DNA from: Dichetophora obliterata
Taxonomy: Eukaryota > Arthropoda > Insecta > Diptera > Sciomyzidae
Direction: 5' to 3'
DNA length: 64,000 bases
NCBI GenBank assembly: GCA_963920525.1
Contig: OY986436.1
Location: 85,096,970-85,160,969 of the forward strand
This document shows, in pieces, positions 48,230 to 58,200 of the stretch. The notes beneath the pieces are model-generated. The model was not told where the DNA came from, did not search any database, and saw only the letters and a list, made by a program, of their open reading frames with translations. The position numbers and the translations under genes were made by a program. The stretch's first letter is position 1. The number at the start of each line of letters is the position of its first letter.

Positions 48230-49320
48230 AAGAATTTAAAACGAGTGCTTTCCATTGAAATCACAAAGAAAAATACAATATTGAATTGGTAAAACCATAC
48301 GCTTCTTTAACACATCTAGATCCTAGGTTAAAAAAGCACGCATTTCAAAATATCCGTGAGTGTTCTCCAGCAATCTTTCATCATGGTAAGTAGCAGTGCA
48401 TAAATAATTACTACAAAATTAAACTCCCCCTTCCATTTAGGCGATCTTGTGAATGCCGAGATGAGACAAGCAAGAATTTCAAATGAAGAAATTGTGATAG
48501 TGGCATCGACATCTAATAATCAAGAATCCGATAACAGTAGCTGCGTTCCATTCGCTTCAAAATAATCCAGATTATTTTTTTACATGCAAAGCAAAAACAA
48601 AAATACTAATCCTGCAACAAATAGGATTATTTTTACTATCCATATAAAATTGTGATATAGCCTTTAAAAACATTTAAAATACAGGTGCCGCACCTGTATA
48701 ATTTTATGAGCTGTCATTTCAGTTTTTGAATTATTTGTTTCTTTGATACAATGACTATTAGGTAGCCATGACAGCTACCTATTTCCTCACGAGCTGCGAC
48801 CATCGAATATTAAACAAAAGAAAACAAAACAAAATGCGTGTGTCACACACATTGGACGCATTCAGCGGAGCCAACAATTGCACTTAAATTATTTATATAA
48901 TTTTTCTGGCGTTTAGAGTAAAACACATTCAGAGAAAAACATCGTTCACTAAGGTATCGCTACCATAACAGTTCACAACAGTTTTGAATGACACACGTTC
49001 TCATGACACCTAATATTTATTGTAACATGATTGCTTGTTTGAATTTGATTTTGACCTCTACGAGTCGTTTTTCTTACCGTTCCTTTGAGAAAATTTGTTA
49101 TCGCGATTATATTAAGGTGAAAGAAACGCAGCTAGTAACATATTATGTTTCTTGTTTGAGGTGGTTAAGACAAAAATTGACTCTACCATTGATGAAATTG
49201 ATGGGGTGCCCACTCTGCTGCGCCCTTATCTGGCTCGCCCAGCTGTTGATCGAAAACTTAATAAAAATCCGCTTGTTTGTAAACAAAGACGTCAACTCCA
49301 AAAATTTCACATCTCTACTT
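48230..49320 (+). pseudogene. hAT transposase C-terminal half, decayed, with intron
   Basis: 48285-48385 reads YASLTHLDPRLKKHAFQNI, matching the conserved LDPR-FK-region of hAT transposases. A GTAAGT at 48386 and a pyrimidine-rich CCATTTAG ending at 48440 define a credible 55-bp intron, after which an acidic stretch continues to about 48545. After an unrelated insertion, 49150-49310 reads PYLARPAVDRKLNKNPL, resembling the C-terminal hAT dimerisation region. Stops and missing N-terminal half make it nonfunctional. Plus-strand orientation. Confidence 0.7.
48855..48985. mobile_element. Partial copy of the GCATTCAGCG MITE family
   Basis: Starts GGACGCATTCAGCGGAGCCAA and ends with cgctaccataacagttcacaac, matching the tips and subterminal parts of 6692-7064. 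It lies between the two hAT transposase fragments. Confidence 0.6.
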
Positions 49321-49444
49321 AAACTTTTTTAAAGCTATATCGAACACAAAAATAAAATTGACATGTTCCGCTTATGCAAAAAAAAACAAGGAAAATTCTT
49401 TATTGTAAAGTTTGGTTGATAACGCTTAATTCAGCGGTTAGGGC

Positions 49445-49690
49445 TTGATATTCAGCCCAATTATGAATAAGTTTTCCTCGGGAATCGGAAAAGGGAGCTT
49501 ACCTTTTTAAGATAGCAGATAGAGACATCACATTTTTTTACTTTCATAAATATTGACGGTTGATGAAGAAATTATCATTAAAATTTTCCAAAATTTTCTT
49601 AAACTTTATCTTGAAAATTAACTCTCCTTTTTCCGATTACCAGAAAAAATTTATTCATAAGAAGTCTGATTATCAATAAAAGAACTAAAA
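49445..49690. mobile_element. Palindromic MITE, second family member
   Basis: gaataagttttcctcgggaa (near 49464) and its complement ending ttattcataag (near 49660) form inverted arms. The sequence matches the better-preserved copy at 63466-63707. Confidence 0.6.
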
Positions 49691-50060
49691 TTGCATTTCT
49701 TTTGTTTTTTATTTATTTTGTTTTTTTTGTATTATATTTATTTACTGAAGTACGATGTTTTTGTTTATTTTTTAACAATAAAACACATTTTTCATATTGA
49801 ATCATTTGCTTCTTAACTGTTCTGCAAAAATATTTTTAAAAAAGTCGAAAAAAGTTGAAAAGTCGACTTCTAAAGGTTCAAAAAGTCGATTAGTCGACTT
49901 TTACATTTTCAACGGTTGAAAAAGTCGAAGTCGACTTTAGCTGGCGGTTGCACATCCCTAGGTGATTCTACATGCAAGTAGGATCCAAGTAGCTCTAGTG
50001 AGCCGTTTTGATACCATAACATCGTGTTTCTGTTGGTTGACTGGGTAGCGCACTGCTAGG

Positions 50061-52230
50061 TTATAACCATCCGGTGCGATTGATGAACGATAGGAGATTG
50101 TTGATTTTTGTTGTTGAGAGTTCCTCTAGGTTGCTGAGGAAGGGCCTGCCAAACGTTGTTAGTCTGGACCTGGCCAGGGCCGGGCAGGTGCACAGAAAGT
50201 GTGTAAGTGTTTCTTTTTCATTTGGGTCATCGCAGCTGCGACAGTGGGTGTTGAAAGGTAGTCCAATTCTCTCGGCATGAACTCCGATGCACCAGTGACC
50301 CGTAATAATAGCCGTTAATCTGGCTATGTCGTTCCGGGGCTTTGAGAGCATCTGTTGAGTTCTGCCTATGTTGTACAGGGGCCATATTTTTCTTGATGTG
50401 TTGCAGGTTGGTAGTTCTCTCCATCTACGACCGGCTAAGGTTAAGTAGTAAGAACGAATTCCTCCCTTGACTGTGTTAAGTGGAACTTCGACTGGTTCCA
50501 CTCTGGAAACGTCAAGGGAAGAACCCCGCCTGGCCAATTCATCCGCCTTTTGATTACCATAAATGTTCCTATGGCCGGAAACCCTGATTATGGTAATGCT
50601 AAGTTGGTGACTTAGCCGGGCCAGTTCATCCTTACACTGCCTTACCAGTTTGGAGTTAGTACTGATCGCAGCTAAAGATATAACGGCAGCTTGGCTATCC
50701 GTCAGAATAGCTGTGTTAAGGTGGTTGGTGTTAGCTCTCCTTAAGGTGCGACAAGCTTCTCTTATCGCAAAAAGCTCGGCCTGAAAGACGCTGGTTGAGG
50801 TTGGTAGACGAAAAGAGTCCGCCACCCCCAGTTTCTCAGAGTATATGCCCGCTCCCACTCCGCACTCCATCTTGGAGCCATCCGTGTAAAAGGACACATC
50901 GAAGGCTAGATCAATTCCCCCATTGCGCCATTCCACCCTGGTGGGAAACTTGGCTGTAAAGGATTTCGTGAAGTCGAGTTTGGGAGTGTCGTAGTCCGTT
51001 ATTCCAGGAATCAGTTCCCGAGGTAGCGGATTAAGAACGTTGCTGTGTCCATATGGTCTATTTCGCCAGTTGTACGACTCTCTAAGTCTGACTGCACTGT
51101 TTGTTGCAGTAAGCTTATTGTGTAAATCTATGGGGAGTAAATGTGTCAGGACATTAAGTGCATCAGTGGGGCATGAGCGGATACCCCCTGTGATACCTAT
51201 GCATGCGGATCGCTGGATCCGAGCTAGTTTTGTTGTGTTGTATGCTTTATTCAGTGCAGGCCACCATACTAGTGCACCATACGCCAAGATAGGTCGCACT
51301 ACCGCTGTGTATAGCCATAAGAGCATTTTTGGTTGAAGACCCTTTGTTCGATGTTAGTTTTCCAGCTTAGCTTAGGATCCAGAATGACACCTAGGTATTT
51401 TGCGCTACTGGATAGTGTTAGAGGTTGGTTGTTGAGCTTTGGAAGGACAAATTGTGGCGCTTTGGTTTTTGTGGTGAATAACATCAGTTCCGTATTGCTA
51501 GGGTTAACTCCTAGGCCGCACCTGGCAGCCCAGACACTGAGTTTTCCCAAAGCAACCTCCATTAGCTCACTGAGCGTAGAGGGGAACAGTCCTGACACCA
51601 TAACAACCACATCATCCGCATAAGCCACCACTTTGACCCCATTGCAATTTAGTGTATTAAGAAATTCATTCATGACGATGCGCCAGAGTAGGGGGGAGAT
51701 TACTCCTCCTTGCGGAGTACCCCTACTGACAAATCTCGTGAGTTGGCAGCCACCCAGGTCTGCCTGGATTATTCTGTTTCTGAGCATTGAGACTATCCAG
51801 TTTCTCACCGGTGCTTGTACACCAAGGTTGGTAAGAGAATCAAAAATGGCCCTAGTATGAATATTGTTAAAAGCCCCTTCTATGTCTAAGAAGGCCGCAA
51901 GAGTGTATTGTTTAAAGTAGATTGATCTTTCAATAGTGGTAATAACCTCGTGTAGGGCGGTATCTGTGGATCTGCCCTTGAGGTATGCGTGTTGGGCGCT
52001 GGATATGTTAGCATCCTTTAGAACGTCCCTGAGATGAATATTCAGTACACGCTCTACGGTTTTCAGTGCGAATGATGTGAGGCTTATTGGTCTAAAATCC
52101 TTGGCTGATTCGTGACCTCTCCTCCCAGCTTTGGGTATAAATATTACCTTAACTCTTCTCCAGCTCTTTGGAGTGTAGTTAAGGCAGAGACACTTAGTGA
52201 AGATAGAGAGTAGGATAGGTGCAACAATTA
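50061..52230 (-). pseudogene. LINE ORF2: RT + RNase H + zinc motif, one frameshift
   Basis: Two overlapping minus-strand frames, about 52230-51299 and 51326-50061, join through a single frameshift near 51300-51335. The first has the RT fingers-to-palm region: KVIFIPKAGRRG, AAFLDIEGAFNNIHTRAIF (first catalytic Asp), RGTPQGGVISPLLWRIVMNEF and VAYADDVVVM (catalytic YADD). The second (421 codons) holds thumb, connection, an RNase H with all expected acidic residues (FYTDGSK, QAELFAI, ILTDSQAA, NQKADELA), and a terminal zinc motif (CRSC with THFLCTCPAL). N-terminal endonuclease and ORF1 are missing through 5' truncation. Apart from the shift it is well preserved, hence fairly young. LOA/R1/I-type by domain order. 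Confidence 0.85.
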
Positions 52231-52323
52231 AGGCTGCATAAACTTAATATAAAGACGATGATGAAATTAAGGCTATTGATGGTTTTAAGGCTGTGTTTAA
52301 AACAACACTTAGTTTTTACAGTG
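52228..52323. mobile_element. Right part of the split MITE
   Basis: Matches the reverse complement of 61977-62070 and ends TTTTTACAGTG before TA. Compared with the full copy at 61977-62383, about 200 bp of middle sequence is absent from both halves, so the middle was lost at or before the LINE insertion. Confidence 0.75.
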
Positions 52324-52325
52324 TA

Positions 52326-53030
52326 CAGCAGCACTGATAAAGTCCATTCAGTGTTATTATATGTAGCTTTAATCTTTTACACAATATGTTTGAAAAGATC
52401 TCTGCAATAATATTTTTTTTACTAAACTTTTTGTACTATTCCTGCAAACACAAATTTTTGCCTTAATAAAGTCATTATTTACTAATGGTGGTACCAAAAA
52501 TAACATTATAGTTGAAATCATAAAAATATTGAAATCGTCAATATACTATGATTGCTATCTTGTTGAACTATTAGCTGCAACAAAAATGTTCTAGTTCTGT
52601 CAATCTTTATAAATGTGAATATTATTATAAAGATAAACATATTAGAATTTTGAATGTTTGTCTGAACTATTCTTTGATTGTTGGCAAACGAAGCAGAACA
52701 TAACCAAAAATCGAAAGAATTTATTGTGTCTGAACAGTTTGCAGGAAAAACTTTCACTTCATTTAGACACAATAAGTTTTATCGATTCCTGGCTATATGC
52801 CATTTCGTTTGTCAACTGTTCAATTACTGCATTTTGTTTTAAATCGCCTTATCCTAAAAACAGCACGCAGAAAAGTGACATTTTCGACTTTAATTGTAGC
52901 AAACATATTTCTATTGACCGTAAATATATTTCGCAATTCTGATCATATTTTGTTTATCACACATATTGCTATTTTTGTGACAATGCACTTAATGTACCAT
53001 GTTTATGAATGGCATTTGTCAGGGGAGCGG
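52326..53030. other. Noncoding spacer
   Basis: AT-rich; overlapping short ORFs without motifs. No supported element. Confidence 0.5.
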
Positions 53031-53062
53031 TATTAGCGGCAGTGGCCTACTGGTAGTGTGCA
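53031..53062 (+). repeat. SINE copy 4, left part (A box)
   Basis: tattagcggcagtggcctac is followed by tggtagtgtgca, matching the A-box half of the 44621-44706 family. The provirus begins directly after it. The second half with the B box continues at 60783. The last four bases, TGCA, are the target duplication. Confidence 0.75.
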
Positions 53063-53376
53063 AGTTAAGTATCCCATTTGTATGATAACCATATGTTAAG
53101 AATAAACAATATTTAATTTAATGCTTTTCATATCAAAGTATGCTTTGTTTATAACTTGAATCATATTTCATTGTTGGGAATATGATTATGCTTTGTTTAT
53201 AACTTTAATCATATTTCATTGTTTATAACTAAGTCATGGGAATATTGATCGGATGATGTTTATGATCAAATTTCTTTATATGATAAATTCCTAAAAGTAT
53301 CTAAGTGTCCAAATACATTAATAAATGATATGTAATACATAAGTTTTATGTAAAGAAGTAAATAAGACAATTAAGG

Positions 53377-53413
53377 TATAAAAGAAGTATGAACTTAGAA
53401 TACTTCTTCAGTT
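53377..53413 (+). promoter_or_regulatory. LTR core promoter: TATA box plus initiator
   Basis: TATAAAA begins 33 bases before the A of TTCAGTT, the usual TATA-to-start spacing and an arthropod initiator match (TCAGT). The predicted transcription start is about 53408-53410; the same site exists in the 3' LTR. Confidence 0.7.
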
Positions 53414-53494
53414 GAGCTTCAGTTTCAGCTTCAGTTGAGTTTCAGTTTCAGTTTCAGTTCAGTTTCAGTTCAGTTCAGTTCAGTTCTTCAGTTG
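53406..53494 (+). repeat. TTCAGT array in LTR R region
   Basis: About twelve TCAGT cores spaced 5-12 bases apart, as ttcagt, tttcagt and ttcagttgag variants. They begin exactly at the predicted start site. Repeated identically in the 3' LTR (60597-60685). Confidence 0.85.
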
Positions 53495-53586
53495 TAATTT
53501 AGATAATAAGAATATTTTTGATTGTTAAGTTTGTTAAGAAATAAATAAAGATTTTTTTTAACAAAACCTAACATAAAAAATATAAT

Positions 53587-53604
53587 TGGCGATCCTGCCA
53601 GGAG
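53587..53604 (+). other. Primer-binding site, tRNA-Arg type
   Basis: TGGCGATCCTGCCAGGAG overlaps the last LTR base. Its reverse complement ends GGATCG-CCA and fits the 3' end of insect tRNA-Arg(ACG) as I remember it over 18 nt. Minus-strand DNA synthesis would start here. Confidence 0.7.
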
Positions 53605-53941
53605 AAGTGGAAATAAAAAATTAATCCAGAAATCAAAGTTAAAGTGAAAAAATCCGTAGCGAAACCATTCCTTTTTTAAGTCGTGGTCCCTCCTAGGATA
53701 AAAAATTAAAGTTAACTTTGGACAAGTTCCTGAAAACAACAGATCCCGAGAAAAAGTATTCCAGAAGGAAGAAAAATAAAGGACAAGATAAAAAGTAAGG
53801 AAAAAGGACAACCATTCCACCTCTCCAGGACCAAAACTAAATCACAGCGCGGAAACAGCATTAGCCTGCGAAAAAAACTGACAAAGCGAATATCCTGAAA
53901 ATAAGGAGCTAAAGTCATCTGTGAAAAACATCAAGTATCTT

Positions 53942-53953
53942 AACAAAGTAAGA
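53942..53953 (+). promoter_or_regulatory. Candidate 5' splice site in leader
   Basis: aacaaaGTAAGA: a strong donor (AAA/GTAAGA, cut after 53947), upstream of the gag ATG. Errantivirus env messages are made by splicing from the leader or early gag to a 3' site before env, so this is the natural partner for the acceptors at 58547 and 58781. Confidence 0.55.
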
Positions 53954-54063
53954 GAAATAAGAAAACTAATTTATATTTAAGAAATTAATAGCAATTAAGA
54001 ATAATCAAGCTGGAAGATATTTTAAATAAAATTACGGAAAATTTAAGAACACTACAAATCAAT

Positions 54064-55275
54064 ATGCCTGGCGAAAATAATACAGATTTAATTTCAAGGC
54101 TAATAGCCACAAGCACTGCAAACTTAAAAGCAGAGATTGAAGCGTTAAAAAATCAAATTCAAAATATGACATGCTCAAATATAGTCGCGGAATATAAAAC
54201 AGAAGAAATAGATGTAAATATTAGATGTGAAGAAACGTTAGAAGTTATAAGGTCACTACCAGAATTTAACGGTAAAAATTCCTATGTAAGTTGGCGAGAA
54301 GCCGCGAATAATACAATGTCTTTATATGAAAGGGGAAGTAAAAGATACTTTGCCGCCTTAACAATTCTCAGAAATAAAATAACTGGCGAAGCCAATGATC
54401 ACCTGACTAATCATGGCACAGTTTTAAATTACGACGCGATAATAAGTCGATTAGATTTTTCTTATTCGGATAAAAGGCCGATACATATTATTGAACAAGA
54501 ACTTAGCATTCTTCGTCAAGGTTCAATGAATATTTTAGATTATTATAATGTAGTTAACCAAAAATTAACGTTGTTAACAAATAAAACAATTATGACATAC
54601 GGTTCCAATAATCCAATTACTAAAGAATTAAATTTGAAAAATAGACAAAATGCTTTAAGAATATTTATAACAGGTTTAAATGGTAATTTGTCAAATATTT
54701 TATTCTCTTTATGTCCAGAGGATCTCCCAAATGCACTTGCGAAAGCTCAAGAGCTTGAATCTAATCAATTAAGAGCAAACTTCGCTCTACAATTCGGTAG
54801 GAATAGTAATATGAATAATTTAGGTCGAAATCAAAACCACTTACGATTTCCAGAATATAATAATAACAAAACGGTAAGAATGAACGGAATAGATTGGTCA
54901 CCTTGGCACGCAAGAAATGTGACAGTACCTCAAAGAACAATGAATACAATGTTCAAGTTGCTCCCTAGAACAGAACAACAACCACCTCCGGTTCCAATGG
55001 AAGTTGATCCATCAATTCAGTCTAGACCAACTCAAGCCTTCAATAGAAACAATAATAATAATACATTCAGACCATATAATAATAGTAATAACTTCAGGAC
55101 ATTCCAACCCAGGTACTATAATCAAAATAACTCACCAATAAAAAGGGGAAACGAAAGTATTCAACAACCAAATAAAATTCAAAGAGTTAACAAAATTAAT
55201 GAAAATACTTTTTTAGGAGGAGATATATCTTGCCCTACATCTTCGGGACAAGTAACTCAACAGGAAAAGAAATGA
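54064..55275 (+). CDS. gag: Gag polyprotein
   Basis: 403 codons from the first in-frame ATG after the leader. Residues 5-40 are helical and coiled-coil-like. The middle (about 70-250) resembles gypsy-type capsid Gag (PEFNGKNSYVSWREA, SILRQGSMNILDYY). The C-terminal 80 residues are rich in Asn, Arg and Pro. There is no CCHC zinc knuckle, as is common in errantiviruses, so RNA binding probably uses the basic Asn/Arg-rich tail. The 3' end overlaps pol in another frame and contains the TTTTTTA slippery site. Gag assembles the particle in the cytoplasm and packages the genomic RNA. Open with no interruption. Confidence 0.9.
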   Translation: MPGENNTDLISRLIATSTANLKAEIEALKNQIQNMTCSNIVAEYKTEEIDVNIRCEETLEVIRSLPEFNGKNSYVSWREAANNTMSLYERGSKRYFAALTILRNKITGEANDHLTNHGTVLNYDAIISRLDFSYSDKRPIHIIEQELSILRQGSMNILDYYNVVNQKLTLLTNKTIMTYGSNNPITKELNLKNRQNALRIFITGLNGNLSNILFSLCPEDLPNALAKAQELESNQLRANFALQFGRNSNMNNLGRNQNHLRFPEYNNNKTVRMNGIDWSPWHARNVTVPQRTMNTMFKLLPRTEQQPPPVPMEVDPSIQSRPTQAFNRNNNNNTFRPYNNSNNFRTFQPRYYNQNNSPIKRGNESIQQPNKIQRVNKINENTFLGGDISCPTSSGQVTQQEKK

Positions 55276-58200
55276 AGATACTAATAGATACGGGTGCTAC
55301 GAGTTGCTATTGTAGACCAGGAGCTGCAGTAAAAAAATATGAGCTCCCCATAAAAAAACAGGTTAAAACCATTAACGGGTACACAATAATTACCCATTTC
55401 GCTGAATTAACGTTATTAAATGTTAAGCAGAGATTCTATATAATAGATAACCTTGAAACAGATTTACTAATAGGGTTAAATTTTATAAAACAAAATAATA
55501 TAATGTTAGATTTTAAGAATTCACATTTAATCCATGAGAGATTAAAATATGATATAAAATATTTAGATAATGATGAAATTGTGGGACAAAATGATCCTAC
55601 AAAGCCAGTCGAAGGAAATACCGACAAGAAAAATATATTAAAGAAAAATGAATCAAAGAAAAATTATGTGGAATTTGAAAGAAATTCTACAACGCCAAGC
55701 GAAGTTAATACCGCTAATAAAAATACAAATCTGAGAAAGAATCTCAAAACGCCTAGCGAAGAAAATAATACCGCTAATAAGAATATAATTTTGAGTAAGA
55801 AACTCAAAACACCAAACCAATCAAGAATTAATAATATAATAAAAGAAAATGAATATACAAATCAAAGAAAATTGATTATTGAAGAGATAAGAGAATCTCA
55901 TAAGGAAATAAATATGAATTTACCTTTTAGAACGGATGTTAGAAGTGAAATTCGCACTACAGTAGAAACACCGATATGGTGTAAGCAATATCCTTATCCT
56001 TTATCTGTCAATACATTTGTAAATAAAGAAGTACAAAAATTGCTAAAGGAAAATATAATAAGACCAAGTAAGAGTCCATACAATTCACCAATATGGGTAG
56101 TACCGAAAAAAGGATTAAATGAGGATGGTACACCAAAATTAAGAATGGTAATTGATTTTAAAAAATTAAATGAATTAACTATATCAGATAGATATCCAAT
56201 ACCAGACGTTGGTATAATTTTAGCAAATTTAGGGAAAGCAAAAATTTTCTCTACTATTGATTTGGAATCAGGTTTCCATCAAATATTAATGAATGAAAGT
56301 GATATAGAAAAAACCGCATTTTCAGTAAATAATGGCAAATACGAATATGTTCGAATGCCATTCGGATTAAAAAACGCTCCAAGCATTTTTCAAAGAGCTA
56401 TGGATGATATATTAAGAGATTACATTGGAAAATTTTGTCATATATATATAGATGATATAATAATATTTTCAAAGGATATTGAAGAACATACAAAACATTT
56501 AAAAATAATAATTAAAACATTACGAGATGCTCATATGAAAATATCATTAGAAAAATCAACCTTTTACAAAAAAGAAATAGAATTTTTAGGATACGTAGTA
56601 GCAGAAAATGTTGTAAAAACGGATCCAAAGAAAATAGAAACAATCTCAAATTATCCGATACCTAATACATTAAGACAACTAAGAAGCTTTCTAGGACTAA
56701 CAGGATATTATCGAAAGTTTATAAAAAATTACGCAACAATAGCTAAACCACTCACGAAATACCTTTCAGGAGATAATGGAAGAATATCACAATATAAATC
56801 AAAAAAGACAGAAGTCAAACTAGATAATGAAGCTATTAAAGCTTGTAATAAATTAAAAAATGCTCTAAAAGAAAAAATAGAATTATATCAGCCGGATTAT
56901 AATAAAAAATTCACATTAACAACTGATGCTTCTAATATAGCGATAGGTGCTGTATTATCACAGGATAAAAATCCAATCATCTTTATTTCAAAAACACTGA
57001 ATGAAACAGAGCAAAGATATGCAACAAATGAAAAGGAATTATATGCAATAGTTTGGGCATTAAAGAATTTAAGAAACTACCTTTACGGTATATCAAACTT
57101 AGAAATTTATACAGATCATCAACCTTTGACATTTGCAGTTTCAATAAGAAATCCTAATGCAAAAATGAAAAGATGGCACGCATTTATAGAAGAATTTGCA
57201 CCAAAGATAATTTACAAACCAGGTTTAACCAATGTTGTAGCTGACGCATTATCCAGACAACAGTTAAACATTCTTTCAGATGAATCATCATCAATTCATT
57301 CAACAATACATTCAGCAGAGAGCAGTGATAATAGCCAAATAAAGGAAACAATGAAACCTTTGAATCAGTTTAAACAACAATTATTAATATCAAGTGGAGC
57401 TAGAATAACAGTCCACGAGCAAATACGTAATTTTGGAAAAACAAGACATCTTATAGAATACGACACCGTTGATAATTTAATTAATATTTTGAAAGAATAT
57501 TTACAACCAAATTTAGTAACAGCAATTCATTGTACAGTAGAAGACTTATATCAAATAAAAGATAAAATCAAAGAAACATTTACAAATAAATTTTTATATA
57601 CAAAGAAATTCCCAATGGATATAATTAATAGAGACGATCAAGGATCAATTATAGAACAAACACATAATAGAGCTCATCGGAATGATAAAGAAAATATTAA
57701 ACAAATAGAATCAAAATATTATTGGCCAGAAATGTATAAACAATTTAAACAATTTGTAAAAAATTGCGAAATATGTAATGAAAATAAATATGATAGAAAA
57801 CCAAAAAAGATACCAATAGGAGAAACTCCAATACCGAATACAGAAGGAGAACAAATACATTTAGATATTTTCTTTGCACAAAACTTAATATTTCTTACAA
57901 GTATAGATTACTATTCAAAATATCTTGTAGTAAAACAAATTGAGGATAAAACAAATCTAGAAGAAAAAACAATGGAGATATTGCAAAACTTTCCAGAAAT
58001 TAAAAAGATAACAGTTGATAATGAACCAGGATTCAGTACACCACAATTTAAAGCATTAATGAATAGAATGAAAATTGAAATATTTTATTGTGATCCAAAA
58101 CACAGTTTGACGAATGGTCAAATTGAAAGAGCACATTCAACTTTAATAGAAATAGCAAGATGTTTGCAAAAGGAACATGAATTAATAAGTTATTCCGAAA

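Larger units (their letters stand above)
47610..49960 (+). mobile_element. hAT element (2351 bp) with decayed transposase
   Basis: Perfect 8-bp duplication GGTGATTC (47602-47609 and 49961-49968) and inverted tips TAGGGATGTGCAA / TTGCACATCCCTA. Subterminal regions on both sides contain many copies of aagtcgactttt-like palindromes (47624-47755 and 49855-49940), typical transposase-binding clusters. It contains transposase fragments (48230-49320) and later MITE insertions. Confidence 0.92.
47572..52227 (-). mobile_element. 5'-truncated LOA/R1-like LINE, itself split by hAT
   Basis: Minus-strand LINE whose 3' end is a CCAA/GGTT microsatellite (47577-47594) and whose sequence begins within the RT domain near 52227. 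Both ends abut the two halves of a MITE. The 3'UTR (47595-47609 plus 49969-50060) is interrupted by a hAT element. Coding content is described separately. Confidence 0.8.
53063..53587 (+). repeat. 5' LTR
   Basis: 525 bp, from AGTTAAGTATCCC to ATATAATT. Contains TATAAAA (53377-53383), an initiator-like TTCAGTT 30 bases on (53407-53413), a TTCAGT-rich array (53406-53494) and overlapping AATAAA polyadenylation signals (53540-53549). These place U3 before about 53410 and the R region after it. Confidence 0.93.

Noticed and set aside
49000..49332. 114-codon ORF as a gene
   Set aside because: Another frame over the same bases reads as the hAT transposase C-terminal region, so the ORF is a shadow.
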